Shown here piece by piece: positions 36,062 to 44,777 of a DNA stretch of 64,000 bases. Below the pieces are notes generated by a model that saw only the letters and a program-made list of their open reading frames with translations, was not told the origin of the DNA and ran no database searches. The stretch's first letter is position 1, and each line of letters starts with the position of its first letter. Made by a program: the position numbers and the translations under genes. Where the stretch lies: assembly GCA_024279135.1 (NCBI GenBank), contig JAJRRU010000003.1, positions 124,001 to 188,000 on the forward strand, read 5' to 3'. The DNA is from Alphaproteobacteria bacterium. GTDB taxonomy: Bacteria > Pseudomonadota > Alphaproteobacteria > Rhodospirillales > Casp-alpha2.

Positions 36062-37201
36062 TTAATTACTGCTCGCAGATTCAAAGCTAACGGCTTGATC
36101 GGGGCGCAACCGTTCATTGCCACGAATAACCACCAGATCACCTATTTCAAGTCCGCGGATGACCTCAAAACGGTCATGAATAGCCCCCGCCAGTTTAACG
36201 GTTGTAATTTTAGCCACGCCATCCCTGACAACATAAACAATTGTTCTGCCGGATTTATTAATGATTGCATCTTTGTGTACCGACATAACCTGTCGCGGGG
36301 CGCCGATCGGGATGTTCACGGTAACGCTCTGGTTTTCTGCAAGGCTGCCCTGGTGGGTAAAGATGGTGGTAAACCGCACCGAACGGGTTCGTGTCAGGGG
36401 ATTTTCATTGGGCACAATGGCCCGTACCGTGGCCTGGTTGGTTATTTCCCCGTTATCGAAGTCGCTCAGGGTATAGTTAATCACCGTTCCCGGAGGCAGG
36501 CCGGCAATCCGGTCGGCCGGTATGTCGGCCTCGATTTCAAGAGTGGAATCGTTGATCAGCGTAACCACCGGGTCGGCGACCCGCAGGAAAGAGCCTACAT
36601 TGGTATGTCGCATGGTGATGATACTATCAAAGGGTGCCCTGATATTAGCATTGTGCAGGTTGATTTTTGCCAGCATCAGGTTCGCTTCTGCCCGGCTCAG
36701 GGCGGCGCGATTCTCGGTTATGGTACTGTTCATAACGGCGATTTCCTGTTGCTTGTCATCCAGTCGGGCCTGGGAAAAAGCTGCCGAAGACCGTAATTTT
36801 TGTAACCGTTTAAATTCTTGTTGGCGAAGTTGCAATTGAGCATTGCTGGTTTCTATACGGGTTTTGGCCTGTTTGACCTCGGCTTGTCGCAAATCCCGTT
36901 GCGCAGCCAGGGCGTTGTTGATCAGCACGGCGATAATCTCGTTCTTTTTGACCCGGTCCCCGACCTGTACCCGAAGCTCGCCCAAAGGGCCGGCTGTGCG
37001 GGCCGCCACAATGCCGCTCTGGGTTGCGACCAGCCTGCCCAGCACTGCCATGGTCTGGCTAAATGGCTGGATGAGCACAGCGTCCACACTGACCAGTGTG
37101 GCTTGTTGCTGTTGGGCATGAACACCCTGGGCATGAGAAAGGATTGCCAGGGCGAAGGAAATGCTCAACAGTAGTGTGCGTAAGGCCGTTTTTAATCTCA
37201 T
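36062..37201 (-). CDS. RND periplasmic adaptor (membrane fusion) protein
   Basis: 379 residues with a signal peptide (LLLSISFALAILSHAQGVHAQ). The lipoyl half-motifs are GRLVATQSGIVAAR and ANIRAPFDSIITMRH. A helical hairpin lies between them (about 95-160), followed by beta-barrel and membrane-proximal domains. It bridges the permease to an outer-membrane channel. It is upstream of, and surely co-transcribed with, the permease. Confidence 0.93.
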   Translation of the reverse strand: MRLKTALRTLLLSISFALAILSHAQGVHAQQQQATLVSVDAVLIQPFSQTMAVLGRLVATQSGIVAARTAGPLGELRVQVGDRVKKNEIIAVLINNALAAQRDLRQAEVKQAKTRIETSNAQLQLRQQEFKRLQKLRSSAAFSQARLDDKQQEIAVMNSTITENRAALSRAEANLMLAKINLHNANIRAPFDSIITMRHTNVGSFLRVADPVVTLINDSTLEIEADIPADRIAGLPPGTVINYTLSDFDNGEITNQATVRAIVPNENPLTRTRSVRFTTIFTHQGSLAENQSVTVNIPIGAPRQVMSVHKDAIINKSGRTIVYVVRDGVAKITTVKLAGAIHDRFEVIRGLEIGDLVVIRGNERLRPDQAVSFESASSN

Positions 37202-37317
37202 TAGAGTACCTGAATTTATTGCGCGAAAAATTAATCAGTTCTCGGAAATTTTTTATGTGTGTGGAAACTTACTGCCAGTATGATCACGTAATATAGGAAG
37301 GTATAGGAGTTTTAGCC

Positions 37318-38262
37318 ATAGCCACGTTTTATTATTCTCACCCGATCTGCACTGAACATGACCCGGGTGCCAGCCACCCGGAATGCCCGGATCGTCTGCG
37401 CGCTATTTCGGCCATGCTCGATGGGGACAATTTCCCGGAGCTTGAATGTTGCGAGCCCCCGCTTGGCACCCTGGAGCAGATCGAGCGTGTTCACGACAGT
37501 ACCTATGTGCGCAGCGTATTCGATCAGGTTCCCGATCAGGGCCAGGTTTATCTGGACGGTGATACTGCCTTGTCGCCAGCCTCCGGCCAGGCAGCGCTGC
37601 GGGCCGTCGGGGGTATTTGTGCCGCCGTCGATGCGGTACTTGGTGGTCAGGCCCACAATGCTTTTTGTGCCATGCGTCCGCCCGGACATCACGCCGAGAG
37701 ATCCCGTGCAATGGGGTTTTGCCTGTTTAACAATGTGGCCATCGCCGCCCATCATGCACGGGTCATTCATGGCTTGAAGCGGGTTGCGGTGGTCGACTTC
37801 GATGTTCATCACGGTAATGGCACCCAGCACACGTTTTATGACGACCCGGCGTTGTTTTTTGCTTCGTCACATCAGTGGCCCAACTATCCGGGGACCGGCA
37901 TGATCGAGGAAACCGGGGTCGAAGATGACCGGGGCTGCCCGACTAATATAAATGCTCATTTGTCACCGGGTAGCGGGTCACTGGAATTTCGTGCCGCGTG
38001 GCGCGATACCCTGTTGCCCGCCCTGGAGAACTTTTCACCGGAACTGATCATTATCTCAGCCGGATTTGATGCTCATGAACGTGATCCACTGGCTAGCCTT
38101 AACGTGCAAACCGAGGATTTCGACTGGATTACCCACCAGATTATGATCGTGGCCGATAACTGCTGTGATGGTCATGTTGTTTCGTCACTGGAAGGCGGCT
38201 ACGACCTGAGCGCCCTGGGCGACAGCGTTGCGGTTCATGTGACGGCATTGATGGATCATTGA
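37318..38262 (+). CDS. Histone-deacetylase-family hydrolase, apparent AUA start
   Basis: The family N-terminus is encoded from 37321 (ATFYYSHPI, then CTEHDPGASHPECPDRLRAI) and is in frame with the rest. No ATG, GTG or TTG lies between the upstream in-frame TAG at 37294 and this block. The codon in the expected start place is ATA at 37318, with AGGAG at 37305-37309, 8 bases away. From there the protein is 314 residues, the normal length. Zinc and catalytic residues are present: RPPGHHAE, DFDVHHGNGTQ and SAGFDAHERD. The first ATG, at 37414, would remove about 32 conserved residues. It probably acts on acetylated polyamines or similar amides. Confidence 0.85.
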   Translation: MATFYYSHPICTEHDPGASHPECPDRLRAISAMLDGDNFPELECCEPPLGTLEQIERVHDSTYVRSVFDQVPDQGQVYLDGDTALSPASGQAALRAVGGICAAVDAVLGGQAHNAFCAMRPPGHHAERSRAMGFCLFNNVAIAAHHARVIHGLKRVAVVDFDVHHGNGTQHTFYDDPALFFASSHQWPNYPGTGMIEETGVEDDRGCPTNINAHLSPGSGSLEFRAAWRDTLLPALENFSPELIIISAGFDAHERDPLASLNVQTEDFDWITHQIMIVADNCCDGHVVSSLEGGYDLSALGDSVAVHVTALMDH

Positions 38263-38365
38263 AGACAGCTCATTTAGGTCTCGGCAAGGCTGGACGCCTG
38301 CATGGCGGAGGTGTAGAGATATGCTGTGTTTCGTGCAATGATATAGACAGAGGTTGATAACAACC

Positions 38366-38638
38366 GTGAGTGACAAAAAGTCAGACTCCAAACAGGGTAA
38401 AATCCCGACTGATATTACAAAATTAAGTTTCGAGGCCGCCCTCGAAGAACTCGAGGATATCGTGCGCAGCCTGGAGGACGGGCGCGGAGAGCTTGATGGC
38501 GCCATCAAGGCTTATGAGCGAGGTGCGTGGCTTAAAATGCACTGTGAGCAACGTCTGCAGGAGGCTCGCATGAGAGTCGAGAAAATTGTCGTGGGTTCCG
38601 ATGATAAACTCTCCGCCCAGTCGGCTGAATTTGATTAA
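38366..38638 (+). CDS. xseB: Exodeoxyribonuclease VII small subunit
   Basis: About 90 residues. LSFEAALEELEDIVRSLEDGRGELDGAI and YERGAWLKMHCEQRLQEA fit XseB. The subunit binds XseA, which is not in this window. I chose GTG 38366 (MSDKK...), since dxs nearby also starts GTG-AGTGACAA; a TTG at 38354 is the alternative. It heads the xseB-ispA-dxs-tlyA run. Confidence 0.93.
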   Translation: MSDKKSDSKQGKIPTDITKLSFEAALEELEDIVRSLEDGRGELDGAIKAYERGAWLKMHCEQRLQEARMRVEKIVVGSDDKLSAQSAEFD

Positions 38639-38662
38639 CCCCGCCCGATTGGATATGGTCTG

Positions 38663-39550
38663 ATGAAGATGTTGCAAGACAGTATGGCCGATGCCGCCGA
38701 GGCTGTTCAGGATACCCTCGATAATTTATTGGAACTGGGTGGCGATCCGGAAGACCGGGTTGTCGAGGCCATGCGCTATGCCTGCCTTGGGGGCGGCAAG
38801 CGGATACGACCCTTTATGGTGCTGACCACCGCCGATATGTTCGGGGTCGACCGAGAGGCCGCGTTGCGATGTGCGGCGGCCATGGAAATGGTCCATTGTT
38901 ATTCTTTGGTCCACGATGACCTGCCAGCCATGGATGACGATGATCTGCGCCGTGGCAAGGCGACCTGTCATAAAGAGTTTGACGAGGCGACGGCAATTTT
39001 AGCCGGTGATGGCCTGTTGACCAAGGCTTTCGAGGTTTTAGCCCATAATGATACCCACGGCGATGCGAGGGTTCGCGCCGATCTGGTGCTGGCTCTGGCA
39101 CAGGCCGCCGGTAATCGGGGCATGATCGGTGGACAGATGCTCGATATTGTTGCCGAAAACACCGAATTGAACATGCCGGAGATCACCCGGATGCAACGTA
39201 TGAAAACCGGTATGCTGATTAGTGTGGCGTGTGAAATGGGGGCTATACTTGGCAAGGTTCATCCGTCCCTTCGCCATGCCCTGCTTGCATATGCCAACGA
39301 TCTGGGGCTGGCATTCCAGATCGCCGATGATCTGTTGGATGTGGAAGGTTCCAGCTCGGCAGTGGGCAAGAAAACCGGTAAGGATGCGGCGGCCGGAAAG
39401 GCGACCTTCATTAGCCTGGTGGGTGTGAAGCGTGCCCGCAATCAGGCTGAAATTTTAAGTGATCAGGCTATTTCACACCTGGAGGTATTCGCCGATAAAG
39501 CCGATCTTCTGAGGCAACTTGCCCGTTTTGTAGTAGAACGGGACAATTAA
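38663..39550 (+). CDS. ispA: Farnesyl/geranyl diphosphate synthase
   Basis: 295 residues. It condenses isopentenyl and allylic diphosphates. The first Asp-rich motif is DDLPAMDDDDLRRG and the second is ADDLLD, near residue 218. GGGKRIRPF lies near residue 33. It is 24 bases after xseB and 129 bases before dxs, which supplies its precursors. Confidence 0.95.
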   Translation: MKMLQDSMADAAEAVQDTLDNLLELGGDPEDRVVEAMRYACLGGGKRIRPFMVLTTADMFGVDREAALRCAAAMEMVHCYSLVHDDLPAMDDDDLRRGKATCHKEFDEATAILAGDGLLTKAFEVLAHNDTHGDARVRADLVLALAQAAGNRGMIGGQMLDIVAENTELNMPEITRMQRMKTGMLISVACEMGAILGKVHPSLRHALLAYANDLGLAFQIADDLLDVEGSSSAVGKKTGKDAAAGKATFISLVGVKRARNQAEILSDQAISHLEVFADKADLLRQLARFVVERDN

Positions 39551-39596
39551 TCCTGGCCAGTAAATAATGATCCTTGGTGGAATACAATCAAACTTG

Positions 39597-39644
39597 TATA
39601 ATATTAATGTACTATAGATGTATAATAACTAGATGTATAATAAC
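39597..39644 (+). promoter_or_regulatory. AT-rich dxs leader with duplicated TATAAT and 15-base tandem repeat
   Basis: TAGATGTATAATAAC occurs twice in direct succession (39615-39629 and 39630-39644). Three TATAAT hexamers lie at 39597, 39621 and 39636. This is the only long AT-rich gap inside the isoprenoid gene run and is a good place for a dxs promoter. No strong -35 element is seen at standard spacing. Confidence 0.5.
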
Positions 39645-39679
39645 CTCAGAACTAATTTTGAAAACTGGAAATCAAACAC

Positions 39680-41605
39680 GTGAGTGACAAGACCGCCACA
39701 CCCTTGCTTGATACAATTAATTCGCCGGGTGATATCGCTGAATTCAGCACCGATAAGCTCAAGCAATTGGCCGATGAATTGCGTAACGATACGATCCGTT
39801 CGGTCAGCATTACGGGTGGTCATCTGGGCGCCAGTCTGGGGGTTGTTGAACTCAGCGTTGCCATACACCACATTTTTAATACGCCCCACGACCGTCTGAT
39901 CTGGGATGTGGGCCATCAATGTTATCCGCACAAGATATTGACCGGTCGGCGCAGCCAAATGTCCACATTGCGAAAAGGTGGCGGCATTTCAGGGTTTACC
40001 AATCGCAAGGAAAGCCAATACGACCCGTTTGGTGCCGGTCACAGTTCCACGTCAATATCCGCCGGGCTCGGCATGGCTGTCGCCAGTGAACTGGATGGTA
40101 TCAAACGTAACATTATTTCGGTCATCGGTGATGGTTCCATGACGGCGGGCATGGCCTACGAAGCCATGAATAATGCCGGGGCCATGGATAGCAAACTGAT
40201 CGTCATTCTCAATGACAATGATATGTCCATCGCCCCGCCGGTCGGCGCGCTTAGCGCCTATTTGTCACGCCTGATTTCATCACAGTCTTATCGGACAATG
40301 CGCCATTACGCCGCCGAGATCGCCAGTAAGTTTCCCCGCCAGATCGAAGAACGTGCCATGCGTGCCGAGGAATACGCCCGTGGTATCCTGTCCGGTGGAA
40401 CCATGTTCGAGGAACTGGGGTTCTTCTATGTAGGGCCCGTCGATGGTCATAATCTGGATCACCTGTTGCCGGTCTTGAAGAATTTACGCGATGACAAACA
40501 AACCGGCCCGGTGTTGCTGCATATTGTCACCAAAAAAGGCCACGGTTATGCCCCGGCGGAACGCTCATCCGATAAATACCATGGTGTGGGTAAATTTGAT
40601 GTGGTGACCGGAAAACAGGTCAAGGCCAAAGCCAATGCACCGTCTTATACTTCGATTTTTGCCAAGGCGTTGATCCGTGAAGCCGATGATGATGATAAAG
40701 TCGTCGCCATTACCGCCGCCATGCCGGGCGGCACCGGGTTGGACATGTTTGGCGAGAAATACCCGCAGCGTTGTTTCGATGCCGGTATCGCCGAACAACA
40801 CGCGGTAACTTTTGCCGGGGGCATGGCGTGTGAAGGCTACAAGCCTTTCGTGGCCATATATTCCACCTTCTTACAGCGGGCCTATGATCAGGTTATTCAT
40901 GACATAACCATTCAGAGCTTGCCGGTGCGGTTCGTTCTGGACCGGGCCGGATATGTGGGGGCCGATGGCGCGACCCATTGCGGTGCGTTTGATCTGGCCT
41001 ATCTGATGACCCTGCCGGGATTTGTAATCATGGCCCCGTCCGACGAAGCAGAATTGGTCCACATGGTCGCCACGGCGGCCCGGATTGATGATGGACCAAG
41101 TGCTATCCGCTATCCGCGCGGCGAGGGTATCGGTGTTGAACTGCCCGCCCGTGGCAAGCCTTTGACGATCGGCGAGGGGCGCATCGTACGTGAGGGTACC
41201 TCGGTGGCTATCCTCAGTATTGGCAGCTTGCTGAAAGAAGCCCTGTTGGCCGCCGAAGATCTGGCAGCCCGCGGTTTGTCGGCGACGGTTGCCGATGCCC
41301 GGTTTGCCAAACCCCTGGACCAGAATTTGATCTTGCAACTGGCAAAAAACCACGACGTACTGGTTTTGCTTGAAGAAGGCTCGTGTGGCGGGTTTGGTGC
41401 CCATGTGCTGAGTTACATGAGTAACGCCGGGTTGCTTGAAACCGGTTTGAAGGTCCGCACCCTGACCATGCCGGATCGCTTTATCGAACATGATACGCCC
41501 GGCAACCAGTTATCGGAAGCCGGACTGGACGCCCCGGCTGTTGTTGCGTGTGTGCTGAAGGCACTGGGGCGGGGTGATGAGGTCGAACAATCCGTCAGAG
41601 CCTGA
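39680..41605 (+). CDS. dxs: 1-deoxy-D-xylulose-5-phosphate synthase
   Basis: 641 residues with a GTG start. It is the thiamine-diphosphate enzyme that opens the MEP pathway from pyruvate and glyceraldehyde 3-phosphate. The ThDP motif is [18 protein letters not shown]. The substrate His lies in [13 protein letters not shown], and the transketolase-type Glu in [15 protein letters not shown]. tlyA begins 16 bases downstream. Confidence 0.97.
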   Translation: MSDKTATPLLDTINSPGDIAEFSTDKLKQLADELRNDTIRSVSITGGHLGASLGVVELSVAIHHIFNTPHDRLIWDVGHQCYPHKILTGRRSQMSTLRKGGGISGFTNRKESQYDPFGAGHSSTSISAGLGMAVASELDGIKRNIISVIGDGSMTAGMAYEAMNNAGAMDSKLIVILNDNDMSIAPPVGALSAYLSRLISSQSYRTMRHYAAEIASKFPRQIEERAMRAEEYARGILSGGTMFEELGFFYVGPVDGHNLDHLLPVLKNLRDDKQTGPVLLHIVTKKGHGYAPAERSSDKYHGVGKFDVVTGKQVKAKANAPSYTSIFAKALIREADDDDKVVAITAAMPGGTGLDMFGEKYPQRCFDAGIAEQHAVTFAGGMACEGYKPFVAIYSTFLQRAYDQVIHDITIQSLPVRFVLDRAGYVGADGATHCGAFDLAYLMTLPGFVIMAPSDEAELVHMVATAARIDDGPSAIRYPRGEGIGVELPARGKPLTIGEGRIVREGTSVAILSIGSLLKEALLAAEDLAARGLSATVADARFAKPLDQNLILQLAKNHDVLVLLEEGSCGGFGAHVLSYMSNAGLLETGLKVRTLTMPDRFIEHDTPGNQLSEAGLDAPAVVACVLKALGRGDEVEQSVRA

Positions 41606-41620
41606 ACGGGGCTTTCATAT

Positions 41621-42376
41621 ATGACCGGCAAGCCGAAAAAATGCCGTCTGGACGTGGCGTTGGTGGAACGTGGGCTGGCCGATGATACCAAGCGTGCCCA
41701 GGCGCTGATTATGGCTGGTGTGGTGTACCGCGATACGGTCCGGCTCGATAAACCAAGTATCATGACCAAGCCGGATGATAATCTGACCGTAAAGGATAAA
41801 GGCCATCCCTGGGTCTCGCGGGGCGGGGTCAAGCTGGCACACGGGCTGGAACATTTTGGGCTTAGTCCGACAGATCGTATTTGCGTCGATGTGGGCGCCT
41901 CTACGGGCGGTTTCAGCGATGTCCTGCTCACCGGGGATGCCGCCAAAGTTTATGCCGTCGATGTGGGGCATGGTCAACTGGACTGGAAAATTCGCAATGA
42001 TGACCGCGTGGTGGTTCTGGAAAAAACCAACGCCCGGTATCTGGACGCGAGCCTGATACCCGAGCCGCTGGATGCCATTGTTTGCGACGCCAGTTTTATT
42101 GGCCTGCGAACGGTTCTGCCCGCCGCAATGTCACTGGCCTCAACCGGGGCGTTCCTCATAGCCTTGATTAAACCCCAGTTTGAAGTTGCCCGCGAGCAGG
42201 TTGGCGAACGCGGCGTGGTACGCGATGCGGCCTTGCACCGGGAGGTCTGTGAGACTATTGAGGACTGGATGGCAAACTGTGAAGGCTGGCAAACTCTCGG
42301 CATCACCCAAAGCCCGATTAAAGGCCCGGAAGGCAATGTGGAATTCCTGATCGGGGCACGGTATGGCACGTTATAA
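41621..42376 (+). CDS. tlyA: TlyA-type rRNA 2'-O-ribose methyltransferase
   Basis: 251 residues. An S4 RNA-binding domain (about 8-65, RLDVALVERGLADDTKRAQ) is joined to an FtsJ-like SAM-dependent methyltransferase (CVDVGASTGGFSDVLL near residue 88, then VCDASFIGLR). The family methylates cytidine 2'-OH in 16S and/or 23S rRNA. A small fragment of this gene's 3' end recurs at 43829. Confidence 0.93.
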   Translation: MTGKPKKCRLDVALVERGLADDTKRAQALIMAGVVYRDTVRLDKPSIMTKPDDNLTVKDKGHPWVSRGGVKLAHGLEHFGLSPTDRICVDVGASTGGFSDVLLTGDAAKVYAVDVGHGQLDWKIRNDDRVVVLEKTNARYLDASLIPEPLDAIVCDASFIGLRTVLPAAMSLASTGAFLIALIKPQFEVAREQVGERGVVRDAALHREVCETIEDWMANCEGWQTLGITQSPIKGPEGNVEFLIGARYGTL

Positions 42377-42421
42377 CGGTCTCGCCATGACTATTGCATT
42401 CGGACAGTAACGCGATATGGA

Positions 42422-42853
42422 TTATGTCTGAGAAGCCGTTTCGTATTTCGACCACTCAGATATAACAGCCCACGTGATGGTCAGCACACCGAATAACGCA
42501 ACATATAATCGTATGGGTTCGAAATAGGTGAGCAGCAGTTCACTGCCGAAAGCAAGTAGCAGGATTTTGTTGCATACTGGACAAGCTATGCCCAGAAAAC
42601 CAATAACGCCTCCAACTCCGATCGTTTTATCAGAGCATAAAGGGCGACGAATCATGACGTATATACCACTGAGCATGGATAGCATGGCCAATAGGGCGAT
42701 CTCCCAGTTTCCGGCCGGTGTCATGCGAATGAAAAAAGAATTTTCCCACAGGGCCGCAACTGTTCCCAGGGTAACGAAACAGCCAGCCATAACAGCCAAA
42801 CCGGCGAGCAACCGTTTGTAAGATAATTGCTGAATAATGGCTTGCGTTCTCAT
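42422..42853 (-). CDS. Small four-helix membrane protein with CPVCNK motif
   Basis: 143 residues with about four membrane segments. The motif GIACPVCNKILLLAFG places a CxxC pair at the start of the third segment, suggesting thiol-disulphide or metal chemistry in the membrane. I do not recognise a named family. It lies 34 bases after the haem-type membrane gene at 42888 on the same strand, so the two are likely an operon. The pair lies between intact tlyA and a tlyA fragment. Confidence 0.7.
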   Translation of the reverse strand: MRTQAIIQQLSYKRLLAGLAVMAGCFVTLGTVAALWENSFFIRMTPAGNWEIALLAMLSMLSGIYVMIRRPLCSDKTIGVGGVIGFLGIACPVCNKILLLAFGSELLLTYFEPIRLYVALFGVLTITWAVISEWSKYETASQT

Positions 42854-42887
42854 GTCAGGAGTCCGGATGCTTGTCGTCAGAATGAAG

Positions 42888-43658
42888 TCAAGGTTTCGCC
42901 TGTGCGCCGAGCTGTGGTGTAACGGTGGTCGAATTAGCCTGCATTAAAACAGGCTTTCGTTTTATTTTCCAGGTCTTCATAAAAGCGAGGAATTGAAGCA
43001 GACTGACAAAAATGATGAGCCCGACGAATGGCAACTGTGCCCAGTTCGGTTTCGGTACGGCGCGGTGGAAATCCTGGAAGTGGAGATACAGGAAATAAGC
43101 CGTATGGATGACAATCAGAATCCATAAAATATAAGCCCCTTGTTGCAGGAACTTCCAGACTGATCCACTGAGGACTCTCTGACTCCAGTCGTTGGAGGAA
43201 AGTGCCAGGACGATGCCGTAAAGCAAAGCAACCACACCGATTATGTTTGCCAGTCCAAACCCGTGTTTAACCATGACATAGAGGCCAGTTGCGGGGTGTA
43301 GTTCATAGCCGAACAGACGAACCAAATCCCATTGCAGCCAACCGGTAAGGATAATAAGGGTGTGGATGATGGCGAGCAGCACACCGTAGATACCCATTTC
43401 CCGACGCCAGGCAAGTGTTGTACGGAAGTGTTTCCACAGGCGGGACAACGGTCCGATTGCTATAGAAATAGCAATCAGGATAATGCTCATATCGCCGATG
43501 GCCCGGTTCCATCTGTGCATTTCCGACCAATGGAGCCGTGATTCCAGGAACCCATAGGTCCCCAAACTGGCGAGTATCAAAACCAGTAAATGTCTGGTTT
43601 TCCAGCCAAAATTCGGCCGACCAGTCAGTCTGGCCCAAATTCCTGGAGTTTGCGTCAT
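42888..43658 (-). CDS. Ferric-reductase-like (MsrQ/YedZ type) membrane protein
   Basis: 256 residues with about six core membrane helices. WRREMGIYGVLLAIIHTLIIL corresponds to the RRxLGxxxxxxxxxH segment of ferric-reductase-like proteins. Further histidines (VKHGFG, VIHTAYFLYLHFQDFH) could ligate b haem. No partner msrP-type gene is present; the small CPVCNK protein is the only co-directional neighbour. It probably moves electrons across the membrane. The block looks lower in GC than tlyA and dxs. Confidence 0.78.
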   Translation of the reverse strand: MTQTPGIWARLTGRPNFGWKTRHLLVLILASLGTYGFLESRLHWSEMHRWNRAIGDMSIILIAISIAIGPLSRLWKHFRTTLAWRREMGIYGVLLAIIHTLIILTGWLQWDLVRLFGYELHPATGLYVMVKHGFGLANIIGVVALLYGIVLALSSNDWSQRVLSGSVWKFLQQGAYILWILIVIHTAYFLYLHFQDFHRAVPKPNWAQLPFVGLIIFVSLLQFLAFMKTWKIKRKPVLMQANSTTVTPQLGAQAKP

Positions 43659-43828
43659 GTTCCCTCAAATTGGTAAATTCATTCGTGTGGATTTATATAC
43701 ACGCATTATAAAACACAATATGTCGAAATTATGCTGCACGTTATCTGTATTGCTCTAATTGGTACACGATTATATGCTTTGTGGTGATTTGGTGTGCAAG
43801 CCAGCATGTGTACGTCGGCCAGGACGTC

Positions 43829-43862
43829 CGCGAAGCAGCCTTGCACCGGAGCACGGTATGGC
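43829..43862 (+). pseudogene. Remnant of the tlyA 3' end
   Basis: CGCGAAGCAGCCTTGCACCGG matches tlyA 42221-42241 at 19 of 21 bases. The next bases, up to GCACGGTATGGC, match 42353-42367 at 14 of 15. The two pieces are in tlyA order and orientation and would be joined by a deletion of about 113 bases. It sits just upstream of the PhyH gene. It is short, so chance cannot be fully excluded. Confidence 0.6.
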
Positions 43863-43898
43863 TGAAGTCTTTATCGATACAACAGGAGTAACCATAAC

Positions 43899-44723
43899 GT
43901 GACGGATACTACACGGTTTATCCTAACCGAAGACCATATAGCCACGTTTCACCGCGAAGGCGTTCTGCTGGCCAAGGGGGCATTTACCAACTGGGTCGAA
44001 ACCTTGCGCCAGGGGATTGATGACAATCTGGCCAGCCCTGGTGAGTTTTCCACCGACAGCACACAACCGGGAGAATCCGGGCGGTTTGTGGATGATTATT
44101 GCAACTGGCATAGAATTGACGGGTTTCGGGAATTCGCCGAAAATTCAAATTGCGCCGAATTGGCTGGCCGTGTCATGGGAGCGGTCCAAGCCCGACTTTT
44201 TCATGAACATATTGTCATCAAGGAACCCGGCACAGGCAAAGCGACACCTTGGCATCATGACATGCCCTATTATTGTGTGGATGGCCCGAAAACAGTGAGC
44301 GTCTGGATCGCACTGGATTATGTGCCGCTGGAAGCCACGGTGCGATTTGTCGCGGGCTCCCAAGACTGGGGCAGACTGTATTATCCGCGCCGTTTTAAAG
44401 ACGGCACCAGCTACTCTCAGGATAACCAGACACAGGATCACGTGCCCGACATCGACGCCGGAGGGGATAAATACCTTGTTCGGGAATGGGCTTGCGAGCC
44501 GGGCGATGCGGTATTATTTGATTTCAAGACATTGCACGGCACCACGGCGGCAATCCTGAAACACCGCCGCCGAGCCATTGCCTTCAGGTGGCTGGGTGAG
44601 GATGCCATATATCTGGATCGGCACGGCGAAACATCCCCGCCGTACCCGGAATTGAAAGCCAGGCTGAAATCCGGTGATGCCCTGCCCGAAGATATATTCC
44701 CGACCTTGTGGCGCGATAGCTAG
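43899..44723 (+). CDS. PhyH-family Fe(II)/2-oxoglutarate dioxygenase
   Basis: 274 residues with a GTG start and AGGAG about 9 bases upstream. The iron-binding HxD...H set is likely WHHDMPYY and LHGTTAAILKHRRRAI, with the later Arg binding 2-oxoglutarate. The order matches the phytanoyl-CoA dioxygenase family. The hydroxylated substrate is unknown. A terminator follows. Confidence 0.88.
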   Translation: MTDTTRFILTEDHIATFHREGVLLAKGAFTNWVETLRQGIDDNLASPGEFSTDSTQPGESGRFVDDYCNWHRIDGFREFAENSNCAELAGRVMGAVQARLFHEHIVIKEPGTGKATPWHHDMPYYCVDGPKTVSVWIALDYVPLEATVRFVAGSQDWGRLYYPRRFKDGTSYSQDNQTQDHVPDIDAGGDKYLVREWACEPGDAVLFDFKTLHGTTAAILKHRRRAIAFRWLGEDAIYLDRHGETSPPYPELKARLKSGDALPEDIFPTLWRDS

Positions 44724-44755
44724 CTTCGCCCGTCACGGGGCGGAGAAGTTGTTTT
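44724..44755 (+). terminator. Rho-independent terminator of the PhyH gene
   Basis: CTTCGCCC and GGGCGGAG pair (one G-T wobble) around GTCACG, followed by AAGTTGTTTT. It begins on the base after the PhyH stop codon. Confidence 0.75.
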
Positions 44756-44777
44756 GGATGGTTCGGATGATCGGTGA

